Of a stretch of DNA of 64,000 nt, positions 1 through 13,800 are shown piece by piece (position 1 is the stretch's first letter; the number at the start of each line of letters is the position of its first letter). This DNA is from Janthinobacterium sp. BJB426. GTDB taxonomy: Bacteria; Pseudomonadota; Gammaproteobacteria; Burkholderiales; Burkholderiaceae_D. Both the position numbers and the translations under genes were made by a program. The notes under the pieces were generated by a model that was not told the DNA's origin, searched no databases, and saw nothing but the letters and a program-made list of their open reading frames with translations. The stretch is from the NCBI RefSeq assembly GCF_002735705.1, contig NZ_PDZL01000016.1, forward strand, positions 62,001 through 126,000. The letters run 5' to 3'.

Positions 1-288
1 CAACCAACGTTGATCAACGAAAGGCACGCCAGCGCGTTGTGCTTCAGCAGCGATGATTTCGCGAGCTTGACGCTTGGTGCCAACCATCAGGATGGTGCCA
101 CGGTTTGCAGCCAGTTGACGCACGTGCTTCATTGCGTCCTGGTACATCGCCATGGTTTTTTCCAGGTTGATGATGTGGATCTTGTTGCGATGACCGAAGA
201 TGAACGGTGCCATTTTTGGATTCCAAAAACGGGTTTGGTGACCAAAGTGGACACCGGCTTCCAGCATTTCGCGCATTGTTACGGACAT
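1..288 (-). CDS. rpsB: 30S ribosomal protein S2 (N-terminal part, cut by window edge)
   Basis: Small-subunit ribosomal protein that assembles late at the head/platform junction of the 30S particle and is needed for S1 binding. About 96 residues are visible. The protein opens [20 protein letters not shown] and continues with the conserved [20 protein letters not shown] block, both diagnostic of bacterial S2. The ATG is at 286-288, with CTGGAG just upstream as ribosome binding site. The gene runs off the left edge; tsf would be expected next, but that is not visible. It is divergent from map-glnD, as in many betaproteobacteria. Confidence 0.97.
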   Translation of the reverse strand, partial: MSVTMREMLEAGVHFGHQTRFWNPKMAPFIFGHRNKIHIINLEKTMAMYQDAMKHVRQLAANRGTILMVGTKRQAREIIAAEAQRAGVPFVDQRWL

Positions 289-486
289 TATTAACTCCAG
301 GGTTGGGTCTGGAATCCGATCAGTCACCATACAGGCACCCTTGTCGACCGGATTCGCGTGTTTATATAAATTAAAGACACTGTTTTACTGCATTGCTTAA
401 AAGAGAATTCAAGCAACCCGGGATTCTACACCGAAATGCCCATTCCATCAAGTCCAGGGCGCAAATCGCGCGCGCAGCGACGGCAA

Positions 487-511
487 GCGTTGCACCACAC
501 TGGTGCAACGC
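487..511. promoter_or_regulatory. Perfect 11-bp inverted repeat containing an NtrC-like site
   Basis: An 11-bp perfect inverted repeat with a 3-nt spacer. Its core at 491-507 reads TGCACCA-CAC-TGGTGCA, matching the known NtrC (NRI) consensus TGCACYA-N3-TRGTGCA. It lies between divergent rpsB and map-glnD, about 170 bp before the map start. glnD encodes the nitrogen-status sensor, so the context suits NtrC. I found no sigma-54 promoter between the site and map, so the mode of action is unclear; a plain transcribed hairpin is the alternative. The rest of 289-679 shows no gene. Confidence 0.5.
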
Positions 512-587
512 GTATCGACCATCGGTTTTCCCGCAAAAATCGCCTGCCAGCCATAGGATGGAGGCGGCGGATACAGGGCGCCTCGTT

Positions 588-593
588 TATAAT
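588..593 (+). promoter_or_regulatory. Candidate -10 box for map-glnD
   Basis: A perfect TATAAT hexamer about 90 bp before the map ATG. No convincing -35 hexamer stands 16-18 bp upstream (the region is GGCGG-rich), so this is only half a sigma-70 promoter and may need an activator. Confidence 0.35.
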
Positions 594-679
594 TTCGACA
601 TATTTGCAGACTTTTTCCTCACACGCTGAGATTCGTCTGTGCTTTTCACCCGAACATCTTGCAGATTGCGAATTACACC

Positions 680-1492
680 ATGTCCACCATCCGTATCAAT
701 ACCGCCGCCGACATCGAAGGCATGCGCGTTGCCGGCAAACTCGGCGCCGAAGTGCTCGACTACATCACTCCCTTCGTCAAGGTCGGCGTCACGACCGGCG
801 AACTGGACCGTCTGTGCCACGAATACATGGTCAACGTGCAAGGCACCATCCCTGCCCCGCTGAACTACTGTCCTCCTGGCTACACGCCTTACCCGAAAGC
901 CATCTGCACCTCCGTCAACGACGTCATCTGCCACGGCATTCCCGGTGACAAGGTCCTCAAGAGCGGCGACTCCGTCAACCTCGACATCACCGTCATCAAG
1001 GATGGCTACCACGGCGACAACAGCCGCATGTTCCTCGTCGGAACGCCGACCATCCTGGCCAAGCGCCTGTCGGAAATCACCTATGAATGCATGTGGCTGG
1101 GAATCGACCAGATCAAGCCGGGCGCCCACCTGGGTGATATCGGCCACGCCATCCAGCAGCATGCTGAAAAGGCCGGCTACAGCGTGGTGCGCGAATTCTG
1201 CGGTCACGGCATCGGCAAGGTCTTCCATGAAGAACCACAAGTGTTGCACTACGGCAAGCCAGGCACCCTGGAGCGCCTGGAAGCGGGCATGATTTTCACC
1301 GTGGAACCGATGATCAATTCGGGCCGCCGCGAAATCCGCGAAATGAACGATGGCTGGACCATCAAAACCAAGGACCGCAGCCTGTCGGCGCAATGGGAAC
1401 ATACGGTGCTGGTAACGGAAACAGGCTATGAAGTGCTGACCGTCTCGCCCGGCATGCCACCACCGCCCGCCTTGATCCTGAACAAAGCCTGA
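680..1492 (+). CDS. map: Methionine aminopeptidase, type I
   Basis: Removes the initiator methionine from nascent proteins after deformylation. The 270-aa product starts MSTIRINTAADIEGMRVAG; an in-frame TTG at 659 would add seven residues, but the ATG at 680 gives the usual family length (E. coli 264 aa). The five metal ligands are visible in order: the two Asp of NLDITVIKDGYHGD, the His of CGHGIGKVFHEEP, the Glu of FTVEPM and the Glu of SAQWEHT. GlnD follows after 36 bp, so the two are probably co-transcribed. Peptide deformylase, which acts just before this enzyme, is also in the window (def). Confidence 0.97.
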   Translation: MSTIRINTAADIEGMRVAGKLGAEVLDYITPFVKVGVTTGELDRLCHEYMVNVQGTIPAPLNYCPPGYTPYPKAICTSVNDVICHGIPGDKVLKSGDSVNLDITVIKDGYHGDNSRMFLVGTPTILAKRLSEITYECMWLGIDQIKPGAHLGDIGHAIQQHAEKAGYSVVREFCGHGIGKVFHEEPQVLHYGKPGTLERLEAGMIFTVEPMINSGRREIREMNDGWTIKTKDRSLSAQWEHTVLVTETGYEVLTVSPGMPPPPALILNKA

Positions 1493-1528
1493 TCCTCCCA
1501 TCCCACGCACCGCCACCCCAGGGCCCAG

Positions 1529-4096
1529 ATGAAAAAGCAAGTTCGGGAACAGCTGAAACAGCAACTGAAAGCCGACCGCCAGGTCGTCATTGCGGCCTTC
1601 CAGGCCGACGGCAAGCCTGAAAAACTGCTGCGCAGCCTGCGCCACAGCGTCGACGGCGTGCTGACGCGCGCCTGGCAGGAGGCCGGCTTGCCGCCCGGCA
1701 CCGCCCTGGTGGGCGTGGGCGGCTATGGCCGCGGTGAACTGTTTCCGTATTCCGACGTCGACCTGCTGATCCTGCTGCAACAGGCGCCTGACGCCGCCAC
1801 GCAGGAAAAGCTCGAAGAACTGGTGCAACTGCTGTGGGACCTGGGCCTGGAAATCGGCCATAGCATCCGCACCGTCGACGAATGCATGGTCGAATCGAAG
1901 GCCGACATCACCGTGCAAACGAGCTTGCTCGAAGCGCGCCTCGTGTGCGGCAACGCGGATCTGTTCGCGCAATTGCAGCAGCGTTATGACGCCGCCATGG
2001 ATCCGCAGGCCTTCTTCCAGGCAAAAACGGCGGAAATGCGCCAGCGCCATGCCAAGTACGAAGACACGGCCTTCAGTCTGGAACCGAATTGCAAGGAAAG
2101 CCCGGGCGGCCTGCGCGACTTGCAGGTCATCCTGTGGGTGGCCAAGGCGGCCGGCCTGGCGAACTCGTGGCGCACCCTGGCCACAGGCGGCCTGATCACC
2201 CTGACGGAAGCGCGCCAGCTGATGGAAAAGGAGCGCGCCTTCAAGGATATCCGCGTGCGCCTGCACCTGCACGCGGGCAGGCGCGAAGACCGCCTCGTGT
2301 TCGACGTGCAGACGGCGATCGCCGAATCGCTGGGCCTGCAGGCGACAGGCAGCGGGCCGCACATGCGCCGCGCCAGCGAATTCCTGATGCAGCGCTATTA
2401 CTGGGCCGCCAAGACAGTAACCCAGCTCAACACGATTTTGCTGCAGAACATCGAAGCGCGATTGTTTCCGCAAGACGATGTGGCCGTGCCCATCAACGAA
2501 CGCTTCAATGAAGTCAACAGCCTGATCGACATCAGCGCCGACGATACGTTCGAGCAATACCCTTCGGCCATGCTGGAAGTCTTCGTGCTGATGACGGAGC
2601 GCCCGGCCCTGAAGGGCATGACGTCGCGCGCCACGCGGGCCCTGTGGCACGCGCGCTTCAAGATCGACGCCGCCTTCCGCCAGGATCCCGTCAACCGCGC
2701 CCTCTTCCTGCGCATCATGCAAGCCCCGGTCGGCATCATCCACGCGCTGCGGCGCATGAACGAAATGAGCATCCTGGGGCGCTATCTGCCGAATTTCCGC
2801 CGCATCGTGGGCCAGATGCAACACGACCTGTTCCACGTGTACACAGTCGACCAGCACATTTTGATGGTGGTGCGCAACATGCGCCGCTTCACCATGAGCG
2901 AACACGCGCACGAATATCCGTTCTGCAGTCAGCTGATGGCCGATTTCTCGCAATCGTGGCTGCTGTACGTGGCGGCCCTGTTCCACGACATCGCCAAGGG
3001 CCGCGGCGGCGACCATTCGAAACTGGGCGTGGCCGACGCCACCCAGTTCTGCCAGGATCACGGCCTGTCGGAAGAAGACACGGAACTCGTGGCATTCCTT
3101 GTGGAAAATCATTTGACCATGTCGCAAGTGGCGCAAAAGCAGGACCTGTCCGATCCCGACGTCATCGCCGCCTTTGCGAAAGTGGTCAAGGACGAGCGCC
3201 ACCTGACGGGTCTGTACCTGCTGACGGTGGCCGACATCCGTGGCACCAGCCCGAAAGTGTGGAATGCCTGGAAGGGCAAGCTGCTGGAAGACTTGTACAA
3301 GATCACCTTGCGCGTGCTGGGCGGCGAGCCGCACACGGCCGACCGCGAACTGAAAAACCGCCAGCAGGAAGCGCTGGCCACCCTGCGCCTGTACGGCTTG
3401 CCGCCCGATGCGCACCTGAAACTGTGGCAGCAGCTGGACGTGGCCTACTTCCTGCGTCACGACGCCTCCGACATCGCCTGGCAGACGCGCTCGCTGTATG
3501 ACAAGCTCGACAGCAAGTTGCCGGTGGTAAAATGCCGGCTGGCGCCCATCGGCGAAGGCTTGCAGGTGGCCGTGTACATTCCCGACCAGCCCGACCTGTT
3601 CGCGCGCATCTGCAGCTATTTCGACCGCAAGAACTTCAGCATCCTCGACGCGAAGATCCACACGACGAAAAATGGCTATGCGCTCGACACCTTCCTCGTC
3701 ACGGAACAGAACTTCGCCAAAAGCTACCGCGACATCATCAGCCTGATCGAGCATGAGCTGGGCGAGCTACTGCAGTCGCAAACGCCGCTGCCGCCGCCGG
3801 GCAAGGGACGGCTGTCGCGCCTGTCGCGCACCTTCCCCTTCCAGCCGACCGTGGATTTGCGGCCCGATGAAAAGGGCCAATATTACTTGCTGTCGGTGGC
3901 GGCCAACGACCGCACGGGCTTGCTGTATGCGATCGCCAACGTGCTGACCAAGTACCGCATCAACTTGCACACGGCTAAGATCATGACCCTGGGCGAGCGG
4001 GTCGAAGACGTCTTCCTCGTCGACGGCCCCGCGCTCAACAATGCCCGCAACCAGATATTGCTGGAAACCGATTTACTCGATGCGCTGAAAGTGTAG
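1529..4096 (+). CDS. glnD: Bifunctional [protein-PII] uridylyltransferase / uridylyl-removing enzyme
   Basis: Senses glutamine and attaches or removes UMP on PII proteins (GlnB/GlnK), setting NtrB-NtrC activity and glutamine synthetase adenylylation. 855 aa, normal for the family (E. coli 890). Domains in order: nucleotidyltransferase with GVGGYGRGELFPYSDVD (about residues 62-78, metal-binding Asp76 and Asp78); central GlnD linker; HD hydrolase domain with LFHDIAKGRGGDHS around residue 485 for deuridylylation; two C-terminal ACT domains at about 680-750 and 785-855 that bind glutamine. All catalytic motifs look intact. Start ATG at 1529, 36 bp after map. An NtrC-like site lies upstream of the map-glnD pair. 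Confidence 0.97.
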   Translation: MKKQVREQLKQQLKADRQVVIAAFQADGKPEKLLRSLRHSVDGVLTRAWQEAGLPPGTALVGVGGYGRGELFPYSDVDLLILLQQAPDAATQEKLEELVQLLWDLGLEIGHSIRTVDECMVESKADITVQTSLLEARLVCGNADLFAQLQQRYDAAMDPQAFFQAKTAEMRQRHAKYEDTAFSLEPNCKESPGGLRDLQVILWVAKAAGLANSWRTLATGGLITLTEARQLMEKERAFKDIRVRLHLHAGRREDRLVFDVQTAIAESLGLQATGSGPHMRRASEFLMQRYYWAAKTVTQLNTILLQNIEARLFPQDDVAVPINERFNEVNSLIDISADDTFEQYPSAMLEVFVLMTERPALKGMTSRATRALWHARFKIDAAFRQDPVNRALFLRIMQAPVGIIHALRRMNEMSILGRYLPNFRRIVGQMQHDLFHVYTVDQHILMVVRNMRRFTMSEHAHEYPFCSQLMADFSQSWLLYVAALFHDIAKGRGGDHSKLGVADATQFCQDHGLSEEDTELVAFLVENHLTMSQVAQKQDLSDPDVIAAFAKVVKDERHLTGLYLLTVADIRGTSPKVWNAWKGKLLEDLYKITLRVLGGEPHTADRELKNRQQEALATLRLYGLPPDAHLKLWQQLDVAYFLRHDASDIAWQTRSLYDKLDSKLPVVKCRLAPIGEGLQVAVYIPDQPDLFARICSYFDRKNFSILDAKIHTTKNGYALDTFLVTEQNFAKSYRDIISLIEHELGELLQSQTPLPPPGKGRLSRLSRTFPFQPTVDLRPDEKGQYYLLSVAANDRTGLLYAIANVLTKYRINLHTAKIMTLGERVEDVFLVDGPALNNARNQILLETDLLDALKV

Positions 4097-4136
4097 ACTT
4101 TCCGCGCAACGCCTACCTTACTGAAACTGAAACAAC

Positions 4137-4886
4137 ATGACCGAAGAATTATTACGCTTATCCAAACGCATGTCCGAACTGGGCCTGTCCTCCCGCCGCG
4201 AAGCCGATGAGTGGATCGCACGCGGCTGGGTCCGTGTGGATGGCAAGGTGGTGTCCGAGCTGGGCAGCAAGGTCTACCCGAGCCAGAAAGTCACCGTGGA
4301 ACGCCAGGCGGCGGCCGAACAATCGAAGCGCGTCACCGTGCTGATCAACAAACCCGTCGGTTACGTCAGCGGTCAGGCCGAAGACGGCTACACGCCTGCC
4401 GTGGCCCTGATCAAGGCGGAAAACCGCTGGGCGGAAGACCGCAGCCCGGAACAGTTCCACCCGACCCAGCTGCGCAGCCTGGTGGCGGCCGGCCGCCTGG
4501 ACATCGATTCCGTCGGCTTGCTGGTCCTGACGCAGGATGGGCGCGTGGCCAAGCAGCTGATCGGCCACGATACCGATATCGACAAGGAATACCTGGTGCG
4601 CGTGAGCTACACCAAGGGCGACACCCTGCCCGACAGCGAGCTGAAAAAGCTCAACCACGGCCTGTGGCTCGACGGCAAGCCGCTGCTGCCGGCCAAGGTG
4701 CGCTGGCAAAATGAAGACCAGCTGAGCTTTACCCTGCGCGAAGGCAAGAAACGCCAGATCCGCCGCATGTGCGAAGCCGTCGGCCTGAAAGTATTGGGAC
4801 TGAAACGCGTGCGCATCGGCAAGGTCAAGCTGGGCGACTTGCCGACCGGTCAATGGCGCTATCTAAGCGCGGACGAACAATTTTAA
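4137..4886 (+). CDS. rRNA pseudouridine synthase, RsuA/RluF type
   Basis: Isomerises a uridine in rRNA to pseudouridine. The 249-aa protein has an N-terminal S4 RNA-binding domain (LSKRMSELGLSSRREADEWI, about 7-60) and a pseudouridine synthase domain with the catalytic-Asp motif GRLDIDSVGLLVLT and the C-terminal REGKKRQIRRMCEAVG signature. The interrupted N-terminal half and KPVGYVSG motif resemble RluF (23S U2604) more than RsuA, but substrate cannot be settled by eye. It follows glnD by 40 bp and could be read through from it. Confidence 0.85.
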   Translation: MTEELLRLSKRMSELGLSSRREADEWIARGWVRVDGKVVSELGSKVYPSQKVTVERQAAAEQSKRVTVLINKPVGYVSGQAEDGYTPAVALIKAENRWAEDRSPEQFHPTQLRSLVAAGRLDIDSVGLLVLTQDGRVAKQLIGHDTDIDKEYLVRVSYTKGDTLPDSELKKLNHGLWLDGKPLLPAKVRWQNEDQLSFTLREGKKRQIRRMCEAVGLKVLGLKRVRIGKVKLGDLPTGQWRYLSADEQF

Positions 4887-4902
4887 GCGGCGACGTCAAG
4901 AT

Positions 4903-4922
4903 GGCATGCCGCGCGGCATGCC
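4903..4922. repeat. 20-bp perfect palindrome after the pseudouridine synthase gene
   Basis: GGCATGCCGC followed directly by GCGGCATGCC, starting 17 bp after the stop codon. There is no loop and no T-run, so it is not a classical intrinsic terminator; it may protect the 3' end or mark a protein site. Confidence 0.5.
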
Positions 4923-4970
4923 TAGTCACATAAGCAACAGGAATATAGTGATATAAAAACAATTATTGTG

Positions 4971-4985
4971 ATTTACTTAGTAAAT
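4971..4985. promoter_or_regulatory. AT-rich palindrome upstream of the PilZ gene
   Basis: ATTTACT-T-AGTAAAT, a perfect 7-bp inverted repeat around one central base, in an unusually AT-rich stretch (about 4930-5020) before the PilZ gene. The position suits an operator or promoter region. No regulator can be named. Confidence 0.3.
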
Positions 4986-5038
4986 ATTGCTTTAAACCTA
5001 TACACTATTCCCCATTAGAACAAAAGAGATACGCTGTC

Positions 5039-5803
5039 GTGAACGATCCCATCCCTAATCCCCTGCGCAAAGGCGCGCCCAGCCTGGCTGACGTGGCCGA
5101 GCCGATGGCGCCCGGCACCAAGCCGCACCATATGAGCGATCCGTGGGATATCGGCGAAACCCTGTGCAGCCTGGCTGACAACGGCGACGCCATTTCCATC
5201 TACCCGGCGGGTGGCGAAGACGTCATCATGGCGCGCATTCTGTCCGTGGACGACGACTTGCCGCAATTCGTGCTGGAACTCAATGAGGGCGCGACCCTGC
5301 CGCCTGGCGGCGCCACGTTTGTGTCGTGGGTGCAAAGCGCCAAGCTGCAATTTACCATCAATGGCGAATGGGAAGCGTATCCCGAGCGGCCGAACGTGTA
5401 CCTGACCAACTTCCCCAGCCATTGTCTGGTGCTGGAACGGCGCGAATCGACGCGCCTGGAAACGCCGCTGGGCGTGTACTACCTGGCCGCCTTCGTGCTC
5501 GAGGGGCGTCCATATGAATTGCAGCTGTATGATTTCTCGGCCGGCGGCATCGGCATGCGCGCCCATCCGCGCGACACGGTCGGTCTGTACGTGGGGCGCA
5601 AGCTGTCGCGCGTGCGCCTGGAACTGGGACCGAACAAGGTCATGATCGCCGACCTGGAAATCCGCCTGTCGCGCACCTTCCGCTCTTTCCTGCTGGGCGA
5701 GCAAGTGCAGATCGGCTGCCGCTTCCTGAACCTGACGGATGCCATGCAGGATGAATTGAAAGTACTGCTCGATGACCTGGGCAGCAGCCGCAAGGTGCGC
5801 TAG
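5039..5803 (+). CDS. YcgR-type flagellar brake protein (YcgR N-terminal + PilZ domain)
   Basis: Binds cyclic di-GMP and slows or biases the flagellar motor. 254 aa with a GTG start at 5039. Residues about 35-130 form the YcgR N-terminal beta domain; the PilZ domain follows, with the c-di-GMP motifs RESTR (RxxxR, residues 135-139) and DFSAGG (DxSxxG, residues 165-170) both intact. Length and two-domain order match YcgR (E. coli 244 aa). It stands alone, closed by a strong bidirectional terminator facing def. The chemoreceptors and cheW elsewhere in the window support a flagellated host. Confidence 0.88.
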   Translation: MNDPIPNPLRKGAPSLADVAEPMAPGTKPHHMSDPWDIGETLCSLADNGDAISIYPAGGEDVIMARILSVDDDLPQFVLELNEGATLPPGGATFVSWVQSAKLQFTINGEWEAYPERPNVYLTNFPSHCLVLERRESTRLETPLGVYYLAAFVLEGRPYELQLYDFSAGGIGMRAHPRDTVGLYVGRKLSRVRLELGPNKVMIADLEIRLSRTFRSFLLGEQVQIGCRFLNLTDAMQDELKVLLDDLGSSRKVR

Positions 5804-5818
5804 GTTTGCTTCACGCAT

Positions 5819-5859
5819 AAACAATGGCCGCCCAGCTCATGCTGCGCGGCCATTGTTTT
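5819..5859. terminator. Bidirectional intrinsic terminator between PilZ gene and def
   Basis: 13-bp perfect stem (AAACAATGGCCGC with its complement), 14-nt loop, AAA on the left and TTTT on the right, so it can stop transcripts from both convergent genes. Confidence 0.88.
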
Positions 5860-5881
5860 ATCGTCGACAGGTATCGGGCGC

Positions 5882-6418
5882 CTAATCGTCGTCGTTTGGG
5901 TCGAGATCGGGGAACATCACCTCGGTATAGCCGAACTGCGTGAAGTCGACGATACGCATCGGATACAGAATGCCGTGCAAGTGGTCCACCTCGTGCTGCA
6001 CCACGCGCGCATGGAAGCCGTCGCAGTCGCGGCTGATGGGCTGGCCGAACTGGTCCACGCCTTCGTAGTGCAGCTCGCTCCAGCGCGGCACGCTGCCACG
6101 CAGGCCAGGCACGGACAGGCAGCCCTCGAAACCCTCTTCCTTTCGTTCCGACAAAGGCGTCAGCACAGGGTTGATCAGCACGGTTTCGGGCACTTGCGGC
6201 GCATCAGGGTAACGCAGGTTCTGCTTGAAGCCGTAGATCACCAGTTGCAGGTTGACGCCGATCTGCGGTGCCGCCAGGCCCGCGCCATTGGCCGCATGCA
6301 TGGTGTCGAACATGTCGGCGATCAAGGCATGCAGTTCGGGCGTATCGAATTCACGCACGGGCTCGGCCATGCGCAGCAGGCGCGGATCGCCCATTTTGAG
6401 AATTTCACGTACCGTCAT
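5882..6418 (-). CDS. def: Peptide deformylase
   Basis: Metallohydrolase that removes the formyl group from N-formylmethionine of nascent proteins. 178 aa from the ATG at 6418. All three family motifs are present: [10 protein letters not shown] (residues 45-54), EGCLSVPG with metal ligand Cys100, and QHEVDHLHG with His142, Glu143 and His146. The start codon overlaps the galU stop codon as ATGA (6415-6418), so translation is probably coupled. Pairing with fmt is commoner for def, so its place behind galU is less usual; this may be one of several def copies. Confidence 0.96.
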   Translation of the reverse strand: MTVREILKMGDPRLLRMAEPVREFDTPELHALIADMFDTMHAANGAGLAAPQIGVNLQLVIYGFKQNLRYPDAPQVPETVLINPVLTPLSERKEEGFEGCLSVPGLRGSVPRWSELHYEGVDQFGQPISRDCDGFHARVVQHEVDHLHGILYPMRIVDFTQFGYTEVMFPDLDPNDDD

Positions 6419-7308
6419 TTTGCGTCCAGTGTCGATTGCAGTTCTTGCAGGTAAGTGCGGAAGGCCGCGCCCGTTTCCGGATGTTTCATGCCCATCGCCG
6501 TCGTTGCTTTCAGGTAGCCAAGCTTGGAGCCGCAATCATAGCGCTGCCCCTGGTAGCGGTAAGCCAGCACGCGCTCTTCTCGCATCAGGGCGGCGATACC
6601 GTCCGTCAACTGGATTTCGCCGCCGGCGCCCGTGCCGATATTTTCCAGGTGGTTAAAGATACGGCTGGTCAGCACATAACGGCCCACCACGGCCAGGGTC
6701 GACGGCGCCTCTTCTGGCGCAGGCTTTTCCACGATGGCCGAGACCAGTTCCAGGTCGGGCTGATAATTCTTTGCCGACACAATACCGTACTGCTTGGTTT
6801 CCGCGCGCGGCACATCCTGCACCGCCAGCAGCGAGCAATTTTCATACTGGAAGACATCGGTCATCTGCGCCAGCACGGGGCGCACACCCTCTTCCACATC
6901 CATGAAGTCGTCGGCCAGCAAGACGGCAAACGGTTCGTCGCCGATCACGGGACGGGCGCACAACACGGCATGCCCCAGGCCCAGCGGCGCGGACTGGCGT
7001 ATGTAAATGCAATTGATATGCTTGGGAATGACGTTTTGCACCATGTCGAGCAACTGGCGCTTGCCAGCCGCTTCCAGTTCCGACTCCAACTCGTAAGCCG
7101 TATCGAAATGGTCTTCGATGGCGCGCTTGTTGCGGCCCGTGATGAAGATCATTTCCGTAATACCGGCCGCCACGGCTTCTTCCACCGCATACTGGATCAA
7201 TGGCTTGTCGACGATGGGCAACATTTCCTTCGGTTGTGCCTTGGTCGCTGGCAAGAAACGGCTGCCCAGGCCGGCGACGGGAAAGACTGCTTTTCTGATT
7301 TTTTTCAT
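6415..7308 (-). CDS. galU: UTP-glucose-1-phosphate uridylyltransferase
   Basis: Makes UDP-glucose from UTP and glucose-1-phosphate for exopolysaccharide, LPS and trehalose or galactose pathways. 297 aa (E. coli 302). The nucleotide-binding motif [18 protein letters not shown] sits at residues 13-30, and the conserved [16 protein letters not shown] follows. The ATG at 7308 was chosen because the open frame upstream lacks family similarity. ligA ends 25 bp upstream and def overlaps downstream, so galU is inside the smc-zipA-ligA-galU-def block. Confidence 0.96.
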   Translation of the reverse strand: MKKIRKAVFPVAGLGSRFLPATKAQPKEMLPIVDKPLIQYAVEEAVAAGITEMIFITGRNKRAIEDHFDTAYELESELEAAGKRQLLDMVQNVIPKHINCIYIRQSAPLGLGHAVLCARPVIGDEPFAVLLADDFMDVEEGVRPVLAQMTDVFQYENCSLLAVQDVPRAETKQYGIVSAKNYQPDLELVSAIVEKPAPEEAPSTLAVVGRYVLTSRIFNHLENIGTGAGGEIQLTDGIAALMREERVLAYRYQGQRYDCGSKLGYLKATTAMGMKHPETGAAFRTYLQELQSTLDAK

Positions 7309-7333
7309 GGGTCTTCTGTAATTTTTTGAATAA

Positions 7334-10874
<3,541 letters not shown>

Positions 10875-10878
<4 letters not shown>

Positions 10879-13800
10879 GCTGCTTGTGCCTCGGTTGCAA
10901 AATTTGCGGCGGACTCCATGTCCACCGCCACGATGCGCGATACGCCCTGCTCCTGCATCGTCACACCGATCAATTGATGGGCCATTTCCATCGCAATCTT
11001 GTTATGCGAAATGAAAAGGAATTGGGTCTGGTCGGACATGCGCTTGACCATGCGGCAGAAGCGTTCCGTGTTCGAATCGTCCAGCGGTGCATCGACTTCG
11101 TCGAGCAGGCAGAACGGCGCCGGATTCAGGCGGAACATGGAAAACACCAATGCGGTCGCGGTCAGCGCCTTCTCTCCACCCGATAACAAGTGGATGGTGG
11201 CATTTTTCTTGCCGGGAGGTTGCGCCATGACTTGTACACCGGAATCGAGAATCTCGTCGCCCGTCATGGTCAGCTTGGCCTGGCCGCCGCCGAACAGGAT
11301 CGGGAACAGCTCGGAAAAGTGATGGTTGACCTTGTCGAACGTGTCTTGCAGCAAATCGCGCGTTTCCTTGTCGATCTTGTGGATCGCGTCTTCCAGCGTA
11401 TTGATCGCTTCCGTCAAGTCGGCATTCTGGGCGTCGAGGAAATTCTTGCGCTCGGAAGCCTGCGCCAGCTCGTCCAGCGCGGCCAGGTTGACGGCGCCCA
11501 GGCCCGTGATGGCGTTGGTCAAACGCGTGACTTCGCCCTGCAGATACGATGGGCGCATGTCCGGGTGCAATTTTTCCGTCAACGCGGCCTCGTCGGCGCC
11601 CGACTCCAGCAATTGCTGGGCGAATTGCTCTTGGTTCAGGCGCGCGGCCTGTTCCTTGAGCTGCATTTCCATGATCTTGTCGCGCTGAGGCTGCAGGCTG
11701 CGTTCCGATTGCGTGCGCGCATCTTCGGACAGGCGCAGCTGCTGCGTGATCTGGTCCAGTTCGTGGCGCGCGTCCGCCAGCGCCCGCTCCTGCGTGGTGC
11801 GGCGTTCCAACAGATCCTGCAAGCCATCGGCCGCCGCGCCGCTTTCCAGGTTGGCCAGTTCCAGTTCGCCCGCCTGCAGGCTTTCCGTCACTTGCTGGGC
11901 TTGCGTGCTGGCCGTGGCGATGTTGCGGCGCAATTCCTCGATTTTCGCGCGGTGGGCTTTTTCCGCGTATTCCGTATCCTTGGCGGCGCGTTCCAGGTCG
12001 CGCAAGGCTTCGCGCGCCTCGGCCAGACGCTGTTCCTTCTGCAGGAAGTCCGTATGGCCGTCTTCGTGCGCTTCCTGCAAGTTGCCCAGTTCCATGTCCA
12101 GCTGTTCGAATTTTTCTTCCGATTCCAGCTTGGTCTGCATCTGTTCCGCTTCCTGTGCGGCAATCTCCGCCAGATCGGCGCCAATCTGCGTGCTGCGCTG
12201 GTTGAAACGCGCTTCCACTTCCGACAGTTTCACCACGTCCAGTTGCAAAGTATGCACGGAGGAAGTGAGCTGCTGTATGCGCAAGCGCAAGTCCGACAGG
12301 TTGCGCGTCAAGGTGGCAACGGCCGCATCGGCCCGCACGGAACGGGCGCGCGCCTCTTCGGCCAGCAATTGCTGGGCGCGCAACTGTTTGCCGATATTCT
12401 CGATTTCCTGCTGGCGGCCCAGCATGCCTTCCTGCTCCGAATCGGCCGCATAGAAGCGCACGCTGGTGGCCGTGACCACGTGGCCGGCGCGCGTGACGAA
12501 ATAGCCGCCCGGCGGCAATTTGCTGCGTTCAATCAAGGCTTCGGCCGCGTCTTCCACGGCGTAGGCGTTGTACAGCCAATCCTGCAGCAAGCCGCGCAAG
12601 CCTGGATCATTTAGTTTCAACAAGTTCAGGAACGGTTTCAGGCCTGGCACTTCCGGCTGCGGCAGCGGCGCCACGGTCGATGGCGCGTACAGGGCCAGCT
12701 TGGCCGGCGGCGCGTCGGCAAAGAAAGCCTTGGCCCAGTCGATATTCGACAGTTGCAAGGCCGACGTGCGCTCGCGCAAGATCGATTCCATGGCTGCTTC
12801 CCAGCCCGCTTCGATCTGCAGCTTTTGCCACAGGCGCGGCAAGGTGTCGAGCTCGTGCTTTTTCAGCCATGGCTGGACCTTGCCCTGGGTCTGTACCCGC
12901 TCCTGCAATTGTTTTAAAGCGGAAAGACGCGCTTCCAGCTGGGCGTTGGCGGCTGTTTCGGCATTCACCTGCGCCTGTGCTTCAGCCCGCTCCTGCTCCA
13001 GCTTCGGTTGCTGCTCCAGCGCTTCTTCCAGGTAGAAACCCTGTTCTTCCAGCGTCTGCTGCTTTTCTTCCAGCTGCAGTTTCAGGTTTTCCAGATGGCT
13101 GCTGTCGGGCAAACTCAGGCTGTTCTTTTCCTGTTGCAGGCGCTCGCGGCGCGTCAGCAGGCTGGCCAGGATGTTCGAGGCGTTGCGCTGGTGCGCCGAT
13201 TCCAGTTCCAGCTGCTGCTGGGCCTGCATGATTCGGGCGCGTGATTCCGTGCTCTTGTTTTGCGCGGCGCGCCAGGCGGCGTCCAGCTCGGGCAATTGCT
13301 CGCCTTTCTGCTCGGCCATCATTTGCGATTGCTCGACCTTCGCGGCCAGCTCTTCGAGGTGGAATTCCGCCTCTTCGATCTGTTCCTGGTATTCGCCGCC
13401 CTGTTGCGTCCACTGGTCGCGCTGGGCCGTCAGGGTCGCCAGCTGCGCCTGCAGGCGGGCGCGCGATTCGATGACGAACTTGATCTGCGCTTCCAGGCTG
13501 CCGATTTCCGCATTCGTCTGGTACAGATGGCCCTGCGCCGTATGCAAACGGTCGCCCACGGCAAAGTGCGCCTGGCGCATCTGCTCGAGGGTCAGTTCCA
13601 CGTTGCGCAGCTTGGCCGTCTGTTCTTCCAGGTCCGTCTGCGCCTGTTCCACTTCGCGGAAATAGCGTGTCTGCTCGTTTTGCGCCTCGTTCTTGCGCAG
13701 CAGCCACAAGAGTTTCTGCTTTTCTTCCTGGTCCGCCTGCAAGGCGTGGAAACGCGTGGCCACGGCCGCCTGCGCTTCGAGCTTTTCCAGGTTGGCATTG

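Noticed and set aside
508-679. Sigma-54 promoter between the NtrC-like site and map
   Set aside because: No GG-N10-GC element with the TGGCAC/TTGCA context was found on the plus strand.
587-3754. A 1055-codon open frame on the minus strand opposite map and glnD
   Set aside because: It is antisense to two clear genes, has no domain pattern and is rich in Arg/Ala/His/Gln as expected for a mirror frame in GC-rich DNA. Similar long shadows opposite gcvP, smc, ligA and the TonB receptor were rejected for the same reason.
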